From Lutjanus erythropterus (taxonomy: Eukaryota > Chordata > Actinopteri > Lutjaniformes > Lutjanidae), in assembly GCA_020091685.1 (NCBI GenBank), contig CM034612.1, positions 23,583,158 through 23,647,157 of the forward strand: 64,000 nucleotides of DNA, read 5' to 3'. Every line of letters starts with the position of its first letter. Position 1 is the stretch's first letter. Under the pieces are notes generated by a model, which worked only from the letters and a program-made list of their open reading frames with translations, did no database searches and was not told the DNA's origin. The translations under genes and the position numbers were made by a program. Shown piece after piece: positions 22,775 through 35,074 of the stretch.

Positions 22775-23100
22775 AGGGACAGTTCACCCCCAAATCAAAA
22801 ATACAGTTTTTCTTCTTATCAGCTGTAGAGATGTCTGCCCTCTCTCCTGTATAATCTCAATTATTTCTTTCAAGCAGAAAGAAAGCAGTTCTGTTAAATT
22901 CTAAAGTATTTCCAGTAGTAGTTTAGTAGTAGTTTTCTATTTTTTTATGAGGACTCACAGCCTCTGTACAATGCCCAATCGCTCTATCAACTGAACTGCC
23001 AGGCCATCAACAGACACTGGTTTTGAATTTTTCAAAAGTGTTGTTTTGATGCTTTGAGCACCACAAGAGTGCCATTTAGTCCCATTATAATGGAAAGACG
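22775..23100 (+). mobile_element. TTAA-type MITE copy (AGGGACAGTTCACCCC family)
   Basis: Follows TTAA (22771-22774) and opens 'agggacagttcacccccaaa', with 'gtagagatgtctgccctctc' and 'ttgagcaccacaagagtgcc' downstream, blocks that co-occur in this teleost family. A further fragment with 'gtgagcagtttcatgtaggg' lies at 26000-26095. The right end is replaced by or merges into another repeat. Confidence 0.6.
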
Positions 23101-23414
23101 GCAGACATGTCTTTACCTTGCGAGGCAGCTGGATTCACGATTTGTGTCTGTACCAAAAGTGGTGCAGCCAGTCAGCATCTTAGGAGGGACTACTGGCAGC
23201 TATGGGCGTGGTTTTATGTGTGATGACGGCGAAAAGCATCTATGGAAACGACTCGTCAATGGTATCAGTCTTCTCCCAAGGAGAACGGCAATAGTTTGAT
23301 CTGATTAGTTGAAGTTAGCTCATGTTTTTTGAAAGTGCGTGCCCTTTTCCAAACACTTTCTAAGGGCGACTCCCCACATGGTTCTGTGTAACAAACCATC
23401 TGGTGTGTCAGGTT
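23101..23414 (+). repeat. Interspersed repeat family S, copy 1
   Basis: The block from 23295 ('gatctgattagttgaagtta' ... 'acaaaccatctggtgtgtca') matches 46955-47117, and the block at 23186-23260 ('actggcagctatgggcgtgg') matches 42366-42440. An internal 46-bp segment present in the 46-kb copy is missing here. No terminus is defined. It is probably an old transposon. Confidence 0.6.
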
Positions 23415-24523
23415 AGACATCTCTAGGGTCTATACAAACAAAAGAATGTAAAAATAAATAAATGAATAAATAAAGATGGACAAATAGCACTGCAGGCCAG
23501 TGGTGCACTGTCCATTTTGAGTATATTTTTCAGGGCTACTGTCAGGTTTGGAGAAATCTGTAATTACCTGTAATAAATCATAAAATTACTAAAACTACTT
23601 AACCTACAGCTGTGTTGTCCTCCTTTGAAATTTTTATTTCGGGCTGGAATAACTGCTTCAGGTTGCCTGTTTCATGTTAATTAGAGTTCAGTTAATGCCA
23701 GATGTCCACCGAATTAGTGTCTGTTTGTGTGGTGTAGCGGTGTCTGTTTATGAATCATAAAACCTCCAGAGTGTGCATTTTCAAAGCAGTGGGCTTTTGT
23801 TTTCAGGACAACGGGCTTAACTTTACATTGACAGATAACTGACAGTTATTATCAGCTGATCAATTTACAGTGGAGGACTCATCCCTGCTTTTTATTGTCA
23901 GTTTACAATCTTTGCTCATCTTGCGATCCTGCAGTGATCCTGCAGCCTGCCTGAGCTTGAGTCTGAATTACTCTGATTGGTTGTCCAGTACAGCTTCCAT
24001 CTCTCCTCGGCCTCCATGTTAAAATAGCTGGCCAACTCTAATCTTAATCTGTCTTTTACACGCAATCAAATTCCATCACCCACTTCCAAAATACTGCTCT
24101 TCAAGAGGCACAGAACGCCTTAATCCAAAGCACCTTACAGCAGTATTACAGCATCGGTGTCTCTGGTGTAAAACTGAATCCCTGACCCCCTGCAGCATCA
24201 GCCCCTCACTCCGTGTATTCAACCACTAACGTATGTGGCTAAAGCAGATGCCAGACCTAACACCTGCGGTATTACACGTCTCACGGTTGTCGGCCGGTGG
24301 TAATCCGGTTAGCATTTTTGCTGTTGATGTTTCTCAGCTTCAAAGCGCTCACTGGATTTTTCACACGGGCGTCTGTGAAGAGCTAGGGGTGTAGCTGTAC
24401 CTACAGAGCATGCAGCAGGATTCACACATACACACACAACTTACAGTCTCCTTGCAATTTTACCTGCATTCATGGTTTTTTTTAATCACTGGTTGCTATC
24501 TGGTCTTAAAAGCCGTAAATTAA

Positions 24524-25031
24524 AGTCCCCCTCCAGTCATGTTTGAAACAATATAAAAATGCTCTGTAATAAGTAATAAATTGTGTCTGATATGTTCTTT
24601 TTTGACAAATAAGTTAAAATACCTTGTTAAAATGTCTTACACATAACTCTACACCTTGCCTTCATTTGCAATGCAAGGATTCATGAATATGCAAATAGTT
24701 CCCACCCTCTCCAAACACCTCAACCCCTAAGTAGTTGTACCTGGCTTCTCCTCTGTTTTGCTAGCTAATCATGGTAACTAGCTACACCCAGCATCTCCTG
24801 TGGGCTGGGCATCGCCGTTAATGGTATGTATAGCGCCACGACCTCCATTAATGGGATTGGTTCCTTAGGTTTATGATGTCATATACCCAGCCTGCCCTTG
24901 CTCACTGCAGTTTCAATGCTCAGACATGGTGTTTACTGATTATTGTGCTCCTGATATGTCTTGTAACACATGAAAAACACCACATGGAGATGTTAACAAG
25001 GTTAAAAACATGATTTTTGAAGAGGGGGTCT
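24524..25031. mobile_element. TTAA-flanked MITE, 508 bp
   Basis: TTAA at 24520-24523 and at 25032-25035. Termini AGTCCCCCTC and (complement of right) AGACCCCCTC are inverted repeats, extended by 'tcatgttt' on both arms. The interior is non-coding. It is a well-bounded miniature element of piggyBac-like insertion preference; the mobilising enzyme is not present in the window. Confidence 0.78.
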
Positions 25032-25035
25032 TTAA

Positions 25036-27650
25036 TTATGATAATAAATGCATTAACAAGGCACTTTAAAATTAAAGTCAAAGCTGGACCACCTTAGTGA
25101 GACAAAATAAACCATATCTGGACGTAGAACGCTTTGACGTTCCCAAACTTAAGTTCTGCTTTGTCAAACAACACACACCCATTTTAAGTGTGAAGGTTGA
25201 AGGTCAGGTTTGTGGTCTCAGCCTCAAGGTGTCGTGCGTTTACCCCGGGTCCTCCCACATTAAAACAACATGCAGCTCATTTACACACTCCATCTGCATT
25301 TAATCGGAACCTCAGTAAGGTTGAGCATCTTTGTTGTCATCATTTACCATCAGAGTTAGAAGTAAGAGTCAGGGTCAGAACACTTTCTCTGGAAAGGTTT
25401 GTTGAGTTGAAAGTAAAAGAGACACTCTGTCTTGCACTTTGCATTAAATAAATTCTTTAATGCGACACTGTTTAACATCTGAAATAAGAAATAGCATGAT
25501 TATGACTAAAAAGTTGAGAAAATGCACTCTGGAGTTTTGCTTCTGCAGCCTTACTTTGTGCCTCATGTTAGTACACTTTAGCAAGATATTGTTATGTAAC
25601 TATGTGGTGGAACAGTTTGAGAACGTTATGAGCGTCCTCTTCTTTTGCTGATGTTGAATTATGTTTTAGTATATGACATAAACATTTCAATTTTTTTTTT
25701 TTACTACAGAAACTAAATTAAATACACCGTATTTTTCCAAGACACGTTTGTTGTCTCCTTCTGGTCCCATTGCCTCTCGGTTAGATCCCCTAATGATGAT
25801 GCCTTTAATGCAGTTGACTCAAGGGAATTTGGGGAAATTAAGGGAAATTCAATATGCCATTATCATGTAATTGCCACTTGTGGTCACAGTTGCTGCTGCT
25901 CAGGAAAACTGTTCACTTTAAGTCAAAGGAGGAAACAAGCCTGACTGTAATTAAATAAGAGAAAGTTAAGTAGTAAATTTAAGAGATAAAAGCCTTAAGC
26001 CCACCTTATTACTCCTTATTACTCAAGATAACTCACTGATTTTGTGAGCAGTTTCATGTAGGGACTACTTTCTTTCTAGCAGAAAGAAAACCATTCATTT
26101 TTTCTCCCACATTTAGTGCATATAAGGCTAGAACTTTGCTAGTCTGCACCTCCTAAAATCATAGATTAATATGTCTTGACAAGAAGAGTTTGCAAAAATG
26201 TGTTTTTTTTGTTTTTTAATTGATTGATATTTTAAGATAGCCAGTAGAAGCTGCCTGTAGACCTTTTGCACATTTTGGTCATCTTTCTGGACATACAAAT
26301 GACCACCAGAGCAGCAAAAACACATTGTAGGTTCCATTTGAGTAATAACTAATCAAATGTGGCCCATAACAATGTGGATACACAGTGCTCTTGCAGGTAA
26401 ACTGGACACATAGAACAGAGTGTATTCCTGCCTGTTGTGTTCACAGCGTTTGTCCTTTCTGAATGATAATCAGCTGAAAGGCAGTGGCAGCCGGCGTAAT
26501 GAGATCCCTCAAACAGATGATTCATGGCTTCATCTTGTTTAACTTGAGTTTTAGATGTAATTCATTCAGGTAAAATGTCCAGTAACATGATAAAAAAAAG
26601 TAATAGAACCACTGCAGGCAAGGAAAGCAAAGTCTTAACCTTTGTGCTTGATTGAACACATAATGAAAGGAAATGAATATTAGATGAATAGATCCAAAAT
26701 CTTTGCCAAGGCCACTGGTCGCCCAATTTCCCAGAAGCTGAGGGGGGCTGGTTCTGGGCCTGAGGTGCTGCAGGCCTCTTTGTTTCATTAGCATCATTGG
26801 ATTACCAGCGTCTGAGTGCTGAGTATCTCTGGCATCACGTTCACAGCTGAAAGCGTCCGTCTGAGTGTGAGTGGGATGATAGCGGTAGGAATGTAACTCA
26901 GAAATATCTCGGCAGGCGTCACATCCTGCCGGTGTCTGGGCGATGTGTTGGGGGGGGGGGGGCTCTTATCTTCAAAATGTCAGCTTTTAAGGCGCCAAAG
27001 GGAAACACAACTGTGTTTTCAGTTTATCCAGAGAGAGGTTGAGAGGGCTGCTTGAGTGTAGAAGAGGTCATCAACTTTGCAAGAGGAGAATGTAACAGTT
27101 CAGTTGAAATGAAAACATGGCAATCAACCAAATTGGAGTTAGAGGGATGTGACTCATCAGTGGCATAATACAGTGATAGAAAACATTCAAATTCAAGCCT
27201 GCATGAATACACACTCATTTTTACATGGTAATTTTTGGAAGAGAGCGAGCACCTACGGGTGTTTCTGAAAACACTGGATTACTCAGTCCACGTAGGGTGT
27301 GAGTCGCTGTCCCAGCTGAAGAAATTTGTGTACCATGGGGTCTCGATCTTGCCTGGGAACCAGACGAATCTACCGTGGTCATGTTTTCGTTTGCCCTGGC
27401 AGGTTCGTCTCGCTCCCCCATCCATTCAGACAGAAGTCCACCACATTTGTATCCAGTCAAGCCAATCGCAATAGTTCATTTAATATGGGGTGGGTTCTTT
27501 ACGATGATTGATGGAAGAGTGTTACTGATCAAGATTTGAAAAGTTACATGTCACACATTTGGCTACTCTGATTGCTTGTAGGTCATTTTTTGCATTCCAA
27601 CCTATTAAACTCATGAAGTGTGTGCGTGTCTACCTTAGCATATGCTAGAG
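25036..27650. other. Interval without recognised gene
   Basis: Contains a fragment (26000-26095) of the TTAA/AGGGACAG family, and a poly-G run at about 26950-26963. A segment at 27235-27510 has overlapping frames of 61-79 codons on both strands and looks like a decayed repeat. Frames at 25097-25651 and 26128-26797 show no domains. Confidence 0.5.
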
Positions 27651-27995
27651 CTTGAAATCTGTGCCTGAACCTAACAGGACCTGACGGGTAACAACAGTAC
27701 CCGAGGGGTACGGGTTGGGTCGGGCTAGGCCTTATTTCTCACAGATTTCACAAACTCACATCGGGTTTGGGCTGTACTATATTTATTTATTTATTTTAAC
27801 AACCCCCCTCCACCACCACTTCCAATACTTGCCAACTCCTACTGTTTGGGGCATAGATGTAAGCTTGTAAAGAAAAATGTCGGGCTGTAATCGGGTTTGG
27901 GTTAAAATATGCTAATGAGGGTTGGGTTCGCGTCAGTTTTTGACTGAGAATTTTGTCTGCATTGGGACTTGACAGGCTCAACTTTTCAGGCATGA
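27651..27995. mobile_element. GGGTYGGG-rich non-autonomous element
   Basis: Contains 'gaggggtacgggttgggtcg', 'catcgggtttgggctgta', 'aatcgggtttgggtt', the signature of a common teleost element. Weak inverted ends: 'tgtgcctgaacc...acaggac' against complement of 'gacttgacagg...ttcaggcatg'. No coding sequence. Confidence 0.5.
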
Positions 27996-30900
27996 TTAAA
28001 GCACTAGCGAAGGGTCACATTACCAAGGACACAGCATCACAAAAGCCAAATGTGGTACATTGTCGATGAGCGCTGAATAAAGTTAAGGCCAGCTCAAGTT
28101 TGATTTGTTGTGCGTCACGCCACACACTCTTTCAGTGGGTGAGATCTCAGAATCGAATGGACTCTACTTTCAAGACCACAAAATCATCCTTACTGCTCGA
28201 TGAATGCATTTTGTTTTGTATTGTGAATCTTAGCAACAAATAAGATAATGGATTTTGGACTAACTGGTTGTGCAAAAGCCTTAACCAAGACAGGAGTGAG
28301 AAACAGTCAGCACCTCTACCTTATAAAATTTTCCTTTCATTTCTCACAGGCAGCTGTTAGCTGGACCTTCTTTATGCCAGATGTAGTTGCTAGGAGATTT
28401 CTGATGTAACTGCAAAGCCTCTATAAAATGAGTAAATATTCATTTTCCAATGATGTGACCATGTAAAAAAGGGAACTGGGCAGTTTTGGGAGCCAGGAGA
28501 CTCTTCATAAGTTTAATGACAGTAACATCCCTGACAGAATGAATCCTTCGTTGACCCTTGACCTTTCTGTTTGTCTTTATCATTAAGAAGATTCTAAATC
28601 ATTTAGTACCAGATCTGATCATTTCTGCTCTGCCTGCTTTCCTGCCACAGTCAGAGAGACAATTTTCCTTTGTTACCTTCAGGGTCAAACAGGCCTTATT
28701 TGTACAGAGAAATCCTAAATTCAATCTGTCAGCTTTGGCTTCACCTCCTTCACAAAGATGCTCCTGAGGGCCAAGACCTTTTCAGATGTATTTCTGTCTG
28801 GTTGAGACTGAAGGAAAAGAGACTTTGTACATCATTAAATGTAAAACTGTTCACTCTAAGTTCAGCATTTTGACACTGTATCATACTGAAACATGTACAG
28901 TGTTTGACAAAAAATCTAATGACATATGTGACCTCTGACCTACCTGAAAAGTGAATTAATCAGAGAGTCAATTGGCCATAAAAAACCTGAAGGATGATTA
29001 AATGCTCCTCTGCGGATCAGGCTCCTTCTTAAGATAATCAAACCCATTTAAAGCTCACTGGATTATCACAGGAATAATTTCACAGGACAGTTTAAAAACA
29101 GCAGCTAAGCATGGACAGCAAAGCAGAGAGGAGCAATGATTGAAATTTAAACCTCTCTGCAAACAGGCATTTAAAAAAGAACCCAGCCTAAAATAATACC
29201 ACAGAACTGAAGAGACTCTCCAATATTTCAGTGATTTTGATGTTAGCTGCACTAATCTGGCAAAGAGCACAAAACCAAGAAGTCTAAGGAATTAAAAACT
29301 CTTTGTGGCCAAATGTTTAACATAGCTTTTATTACTGACATTAAAGCTTTTGTAAAGGAAAAGGAGTCTTCCTTCCAGGCACATTATACATGTTAGAAAA
29401 TAGTTGCTTAAAACTACTGAACTCTGGAGTTGGACCAGTATACTGTTGTTCAGGGTCTTTTGGTTGGACCTGAAACATGACTTTATGATGTGTTGGAGCC
29501 ATGGTCTTCTATAAGCCCCACAAACTGACATGCTCAGTCTCAAGTTTTGAGACCTAATTTTATGTAAATTTTAGCAATCATAAAAATTTGGCTTGTGGTT
29601 AATAACACATGTTTCTGTGGTGTGACAAACTCAGAACACACATTTATTGTTTTTCACTACAACTACTCTTTAACAGGATCTGATGCACCAGAGAAAAAAC
29701 TGGTTCCTTCATAACCTTCTTACCCTCCACATTGATTCTCTCCACACACACATTGTCAAAAGAATTTAGTGTCTTTGTGACCACCATGGAGTCAGTAACC
29801 TCCCTGTTAACATCAGTAAATCATTTTGGAAAGTTTGAAAGCTGAAAGCGTGAGAAGAATTCTTAATTGTAAAGTTTTCTCTGCTCGTGTCCACTCCGCT
29901 GTCTCAGTGTCAAACGCCACTATGACCTGAAAACCGCCTGAAACATGGACGCTCCATCTAGCAGCTTTATTGGACACGTCCAGACATGTTTGACCCACCA
30001 GAGACAGAGGATGCTCAGTATGTTCCTGAGTCAATTCATGGGGCTTATGTGGTGTCAGGGGACCATGGCTCCGGCACGTCACCGATGTTTCAGGTCGGCA
30101 GAAAAAATCCTGAACACACAAATGTTGAACAACAGTTACAACAACAGCAACACTCAAATTCCAATTTTTTGGTGAAAATGTATTATTTAATGATTTATAT
30201 TTAAGACATATATGTAACTTATGAAATGTTTCGAAATGTATTTAATATTTTTAATTTCTAAACTTGCTCTGTAATACAGAAAACAGCTTTGTTCCAGACA
30301 AAATTTCATAACTTCAAACTATTTAAAATTGTTAAATGTTATCTACTGACAACAAAGGTATAAAAATGTGCTGTATAATTATCTTTGTTTTACAATCAAT
30401 TTAGTTATGAAAGTGTTGTTTGTTTAAAGTTGTGTGCAGATTTTCATCAGCTCTGTCAGATTTGTACAAAAACATGATTTAATCAGGCATAAAAAGGGTT
30501 AGCTATACCCCAAGGACCCCTGTCTCACTTCCTGGTTGAAAAAAGGCAAGAATACTGCTGAAGCACTGGTAAGATTTAATTTTTTAGACAAATTAATTAA
30601 ATCATATTTCTGTCAGATGTGTCTCAACTATAACATGTCAACTCCATAGCCCTTCTAAATCAATGGTAAATAAGAATTCTGGTTTAAAAATGTGTATTTT
30701 GATTAGCGATTATGCTGTGGAAAAAAAAAAAAAATGGTTCAGTCCCAGTTCTCAAGAATGAGTGATCTACTTTGCGAAAACATTGTAAAAAAGAAAATTG
30801 TACAAGATGCAGGGGTTTTCTTTCTGGATTGATTCTATTTGATGTACAGATATGAGATTGTTATCAATCTTTTCATCTGACTCTCAGCAGGGAAGTGAAT

Positions 30901-31258
30901 AAACATTTCCCAAAACATTTAACTAATCCTTTAAGATGTGTGCATTCACAAGCTTGGTTGTCAAAAAATGAGTTTGGAAGGCTCGTATTTAAGAGAACAT
31001 AAAAAATACTGTTGGACATCGAGCTGCTGTAAACAAATATTGTCAATCTGCAGTTCTCAGTAAGGTTCCTCATGTGGGCCTTTCATCTACTGTAGATCCA
31101 GGCTGAATAAACAGGTGCATCTTTACAGCGAGGTCTTGCATAATGCTTTTGTCTGAACAGAGATAAAACCGTCAGTTCAGAGAATGTGAGAAGGAAAACA
31201 AGAAAAAGACAGAAAGCTAACCTAACTGTAGTAAACACACCGATCCCTCCCCTCCACC
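27996..31258. other. Interval without recognised gene
   Basis: AT-rich. Frames of 60-114 codons (for example 29813-30157 minus) have no recognisable domain and overlap frames on the other strand. I see no repeat with definable boundaries. Confidence 0.5.
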
Positions 31259-31477
31259 TCAGGCACACCGTGTGGGGAGCATGTCCATCCTTTCCAGCAG
31301 AATTCTCGAGCAGACGTAGTTGAAGTATTTAAAGCGGCAGCGGGCCGGCACTACATCCATCAAGCTGCCAGAGAGGGTAAATACAGCCGCTACGCACGCA
31401 GCTCGTAGGCAGCCGTGTTTTACAGAGTGAAGCTGTGCCAGGCCAACAAGTGACTCCTGAGCAGAGGAATAACACTC
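31259..31477 (-). CDS. Candidate terminal coding exon, unknown product
   Basis: On the minus strand a strong acceptor, 'tttctccacctgcactacag' (31498-31479 read on minus, approximately), is followed by 72 open codons beginning E-C-Y-S-S and ending R-C-A before a TGA. The peptide is fairly hydrophobic in its middle (A-C-V-A-A-V-F-T-L-S-G) and cysteine-bearing. The reading frame enters in phase 0. I recognise no family, and I see no AATAAA downstream on this strand in the next few hundred bases. It could equally be a chance frame beside a splice-like site. Confidence 0.22.
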   Translation of the reverse strand, partial: ECYSSAQESLVGLAQLHSVKHGCLRAACVAAVFTLSGSLMDVVPARCRFKYFNYVCSRILLERMDMLPTRCA

Positions 31478-33016
31478 CTGTAGTGCAGGTGGAGAAAGAG
31501 ACACGCACGGAAACATGAGGAACAGAACATAATGAGTGTTAAAATAGTGACCTTTTGAGGGATGTTCATGCAGAGAAAGAGGCTGGAAAGGGATGTTAGA
31601 TTTGAGACAGTGCAGATGTGGATTGGACAGCCGTGTCGAGTAGAATATTTTAAACTTTAAGTATTTTATGGAGTAGACAAGGAGAACGAGAATTTGAATG
31701 AGACTCCTTTAAAACCCTTTTAAAAATGTATTTCCAGGCCACCTGGAAATGTACTCTGCCTTTCTTTCCCAGCTTTATCACATGACCCACTTCTCTCCAC
31801 TGCAGACGCTTCATAACCAGAGGTGTAGTGTTGTGCATAAACGCCAAAAAGAGCAGCATTCATTGTACATGCTCGTGTTTTTGGTGAACGGTGAACTGAA
31901 CGAATCAGTTTGCAGTTTACGAAGGTGAGTGTTGTTCACTCAGTGGGAGCTAACAGCATTCACATCATCAGCAGCAGAGAGAGACAGAGTGTGTTCAAAT
32001 ATGGACAGATGTGTTGACGTGATATAAAACTTTGATTGCGAAGCCTCATGTATGTTACTTGTCGGACTTACTTGTCCACGCCAAACAGTCGTGAGGTGTG
32101 GACAGACAATTCTGTTGTTAAATACATGACCATGAAGGCGTTACCTGGTGCTAATTTGTCTATGCTAAGGCTACGTCGGCTAAGCCACGCTAGCCTTGAC
32201 AAGGAGCTAACATTACAACTGTGTTGTGTGCTTTACTTTAGTGTTATTTTACAAATTCTCAGTGGCCATCAGCTACAGTTGTTGGGGTCAGTGTCAGGGA
32301 TGCTTCATAGACTTGTCAGCTCTTAATATTGAACCAAAGGTCTAAGCATTCATTTTGTTCCAAGAAAGGAGAAGATCTATGCACTAACATCGCTCACATC
32401 TTTTCTTGTCAAATGTAACACCAGTGTTGTCAAGAGTTTCTGGAAAAACTTCCTTATCATGGCGTCCCTTGTAGATTAGATTGGGTTTCAACTCCAGGAT
32501 CAGATCCATAGAATCCTTTTGAATTATGCACTAAATCTGTTTATATTTGCCTTTCAACTTTTCAAATGAACTAAACTTAAAAGAACAAAACCTCAAAGTT
32601 TTCATTTAGATTTATTACAGTCACAGCTAAACAATGTGTGGTGTTATGGCTGCATCACGTCCACCAAAGTGAATTGCTTCCATTCTACGCGAGGCTTGTG
32701 ATTCTACCAGCAGCGTCGCGGCATGTGGCAGAAGCGTCTCTCTGCTCCGCTCTCCTTCAAATACACGCCAAGCCCATTTTTGACGGACGCCGCATCAATC
32801 TGCACAGAACATATCAAGCAAGCAGGCAGTCAGACAAAGAATCAGTAGAGAGAGTCCAATCAACTTTCTAAATAAAAGACGGTAGAAGCACAACAAACGA
32901 GGAAATAGGACCAAAACAACAAAATCTGGGCAGGTCAATATAATCAGGCGGAGGACAGATCAAAACTGTGGCACAGACAGTTTTGCTCAGTGGAATAAAC
33001 TAGTTAGTTGTTAATG
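31478..33016. other. Interval without recognised gene
   Basis: Frames at 31650-31859 (minus), 32036-32326 (plus) and 32638-32871 (plus) show no domains. The stretch 32640-32880 is richer in CpG. No repeat boundary is defined. Confidence 0.45.
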
Positions 33017-33020
33017 TTAA

Positions 33021-33235
33021 ATGACCAATGTGTAGGATTTCGTGTCATCTAGCAGTGAACTTGTAGATTAACACTCTTTTCAGTCTCCCCTTCCAAGTGT
33101 GTATTAGTTGTAAAAACTCATGCAAAAAGTGTTTGGCCATGTCGAGGCCAGTGTTTGTCCATTCCGGGCTACTGTACAAACATAGAAGAGAGCATATTAC
33201 CCAGACAATAGTTAAAATTTCCTTTGGCAAGTGAC
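33021..33235 (+). mobile_element. TTAA-type element, left half (CCAATGTGTAGGATTT family)
   Basis: TTAA at 33017-33020 precedes 'atgaccaatgtgtaggattt', followed by 'catctagcagtgaac' and 'ctccccttccaagtgtgta', the left half of one of the most frequent percomorph MITEs. The right half of the same family, ending 'cttacacattggacctttaa', lies separately at 57655-57842. The right end of this copy is missing. Confidence 0.7.
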
Positions 33236-33733
33236 ATCAGCAACATGAAAAGGTTGCCACCTGAATGTTTGGTACATTTCTTTTTGTTAACAATGCGGTG
33301 AGGGTTGCAGTTGTAACCACAGAGCATAGAGAATCAGAAGTGTACTTTCAACTTAATGTGTATGACGTAAATAAAAAATTGGAGGTTGCTAAAAGTCTGT
33401 TGCTGCATCATCTCTACAGGGATGTTCAAGCAGCTCCAGCTATTTCATCCCAACAGTTTTCTGGTAAATTCACCCAGACATGTGAATTGTTATGGATTTC
33501 TATAGGCTGAGCATGATTAAGTGCGTGTGGATGGCATGAAAACCCGAGGTGCACGGTGCAAAACAACGTGGAAATAACCACAGCAGCTCCTGCATTCACT
33601 CCGCATCCCCAAAGTGTCAGGAGTTGCTTGGCAACAGGCACAGAGGTGAATTGCAGTGCTAAAATGGTGGCATCTCAAAAGCAGAGAAACCAACCTCTGT
33701 GTACGCAATGATGACTCTGCTCTGAAGGATTTG

Positions 33734-33766
33734 AAAAAAACAAACAAACAAACAAACAAACAAAAC
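33734..33766 (+). repeat. (AAAC)n microsatellite
   Basis: Uninterrupted 'caaacaaacaaac' run after an A tract. Confidence 0.95.
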
Positions 33767-34200
33767 AGTAACTCAAACTGGCTACTGACCGCTGAGGTAG
33801 TTTCACTCTGAATGCTGCAAAGATTGTTCCGGCTTTTGAGAGCAAATGAAAAATGAATGAAGGAGGTTTAATCTATTTTTCTTAAATCAGACTGGAAACG
33901 TGCTTTTTGGCTTGGGTTCAGGCTGCTTCAGATCTACCCTTCATGCATTGATGAGAACAGCTTGAGAGTTTTGAATATATTAAGCACGGCAAAGTTTTTG
34001 AAACATGATACATTTATACAGAGGTGGAGTGAAACCATTGCTTTGCTACAGTCAGACTGTAAAACACACATGTGACTCCAACACGTGTTCTCCTCAACTT
34101 GTCACATACCAATGATTTCTTATTGATCCACGGTGTCTGATACTGAAGCACAAGATAGCCTTAAGTGACTGTAACTGACGCGGCCAGAAAGCCTTTTATC

Positions 34201-35074
34201 TAGAGATGTGCTGATTCCAATTTTCTTTGTCGATTCCAATTTTTTTTTTCTTTAAGGGTCTGACCTGCTGATTCCGATTTTGGCTGATTCCAATTTTCAG
34301 TCTTTCTACGAACTATAATTGTCAGCATTCACAAACATTTTTGCAAATTTTCTTGTAAAACTAAACTGGATGTTCATAATAAAACACTGACTATTAAATG
34401 ACTTTGACATTTTATCCAAAAGTGCTCCAGATTACAGTCAGGCCTTGTTATTATTATATTAATGTTATGTACTAGAGGGATCATGATCTTGTGAAATTGT
34501 TTGGGACGTGATTTCTTGTGATCTTGTGTGAAAGCAGATGTAAACATACTGGAGACTGACGCAGTGCAACAGTTTGCTTTAGTAAAACTTTGAAGTGAAA
34601 AAAACAGAAGCAGAAGTTAACTGAGTCTGGATGAGAGGAACGTCAGTCAGTGAACAGCAGTCTGCTGGTGGCTAACATTAGCCTGAAGAGCTAGAAGGTT
34701 TCTGCTGTTTGGTGACACTGTCAGCTGCTCTGTCTTGTTGAAGACTGTCTGTCTTCTCTTAATTTTGTTCTTGGAGTTTGTCGCTACCACTGACTTCATG
34801 TGAGCATATGTCTGAGTGTGTGCTGTTGTGATCAGGTGTGACATTATGGTCGGTGTCTGCTGCGCACATCACGTGACCATCGTGCAGAGCATGTGCGGGA
34901 ATGTGACCGGCACAGAATCAGATGCAGTTTTGCAGTTTGGTTAGGGTTATGCACAAGAAACTTCTAGGTGAGGTTTATGCAGAAAAAAAGGACTTGGTTA
35001 GTTTAAGACACAAAAACTACTTGATTAAGTTCTCGTGGAATGAGTTCAGATTCTGATTCAAGATCACACATCTA
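34201..35074. mobile_element. Inverted-repeat element, about 870 bp (TAGAGATGTG termini)
   Basis: Left end 'tagagatgtgctgattccaa' and complement of right end 'tagatgtgtgatcttgaatc' are imperfect inverted termini; 'gattccaatttt' recurs three times subterminally on the left. Flanking octamers (ccttttat, cattttaa) agree at 6 of 8 positions only, so an hAT-type duplication is suggested, not shown. The interior has no long frame and looks like 5' sequence of a larger transposon. Confidence 0.55.
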
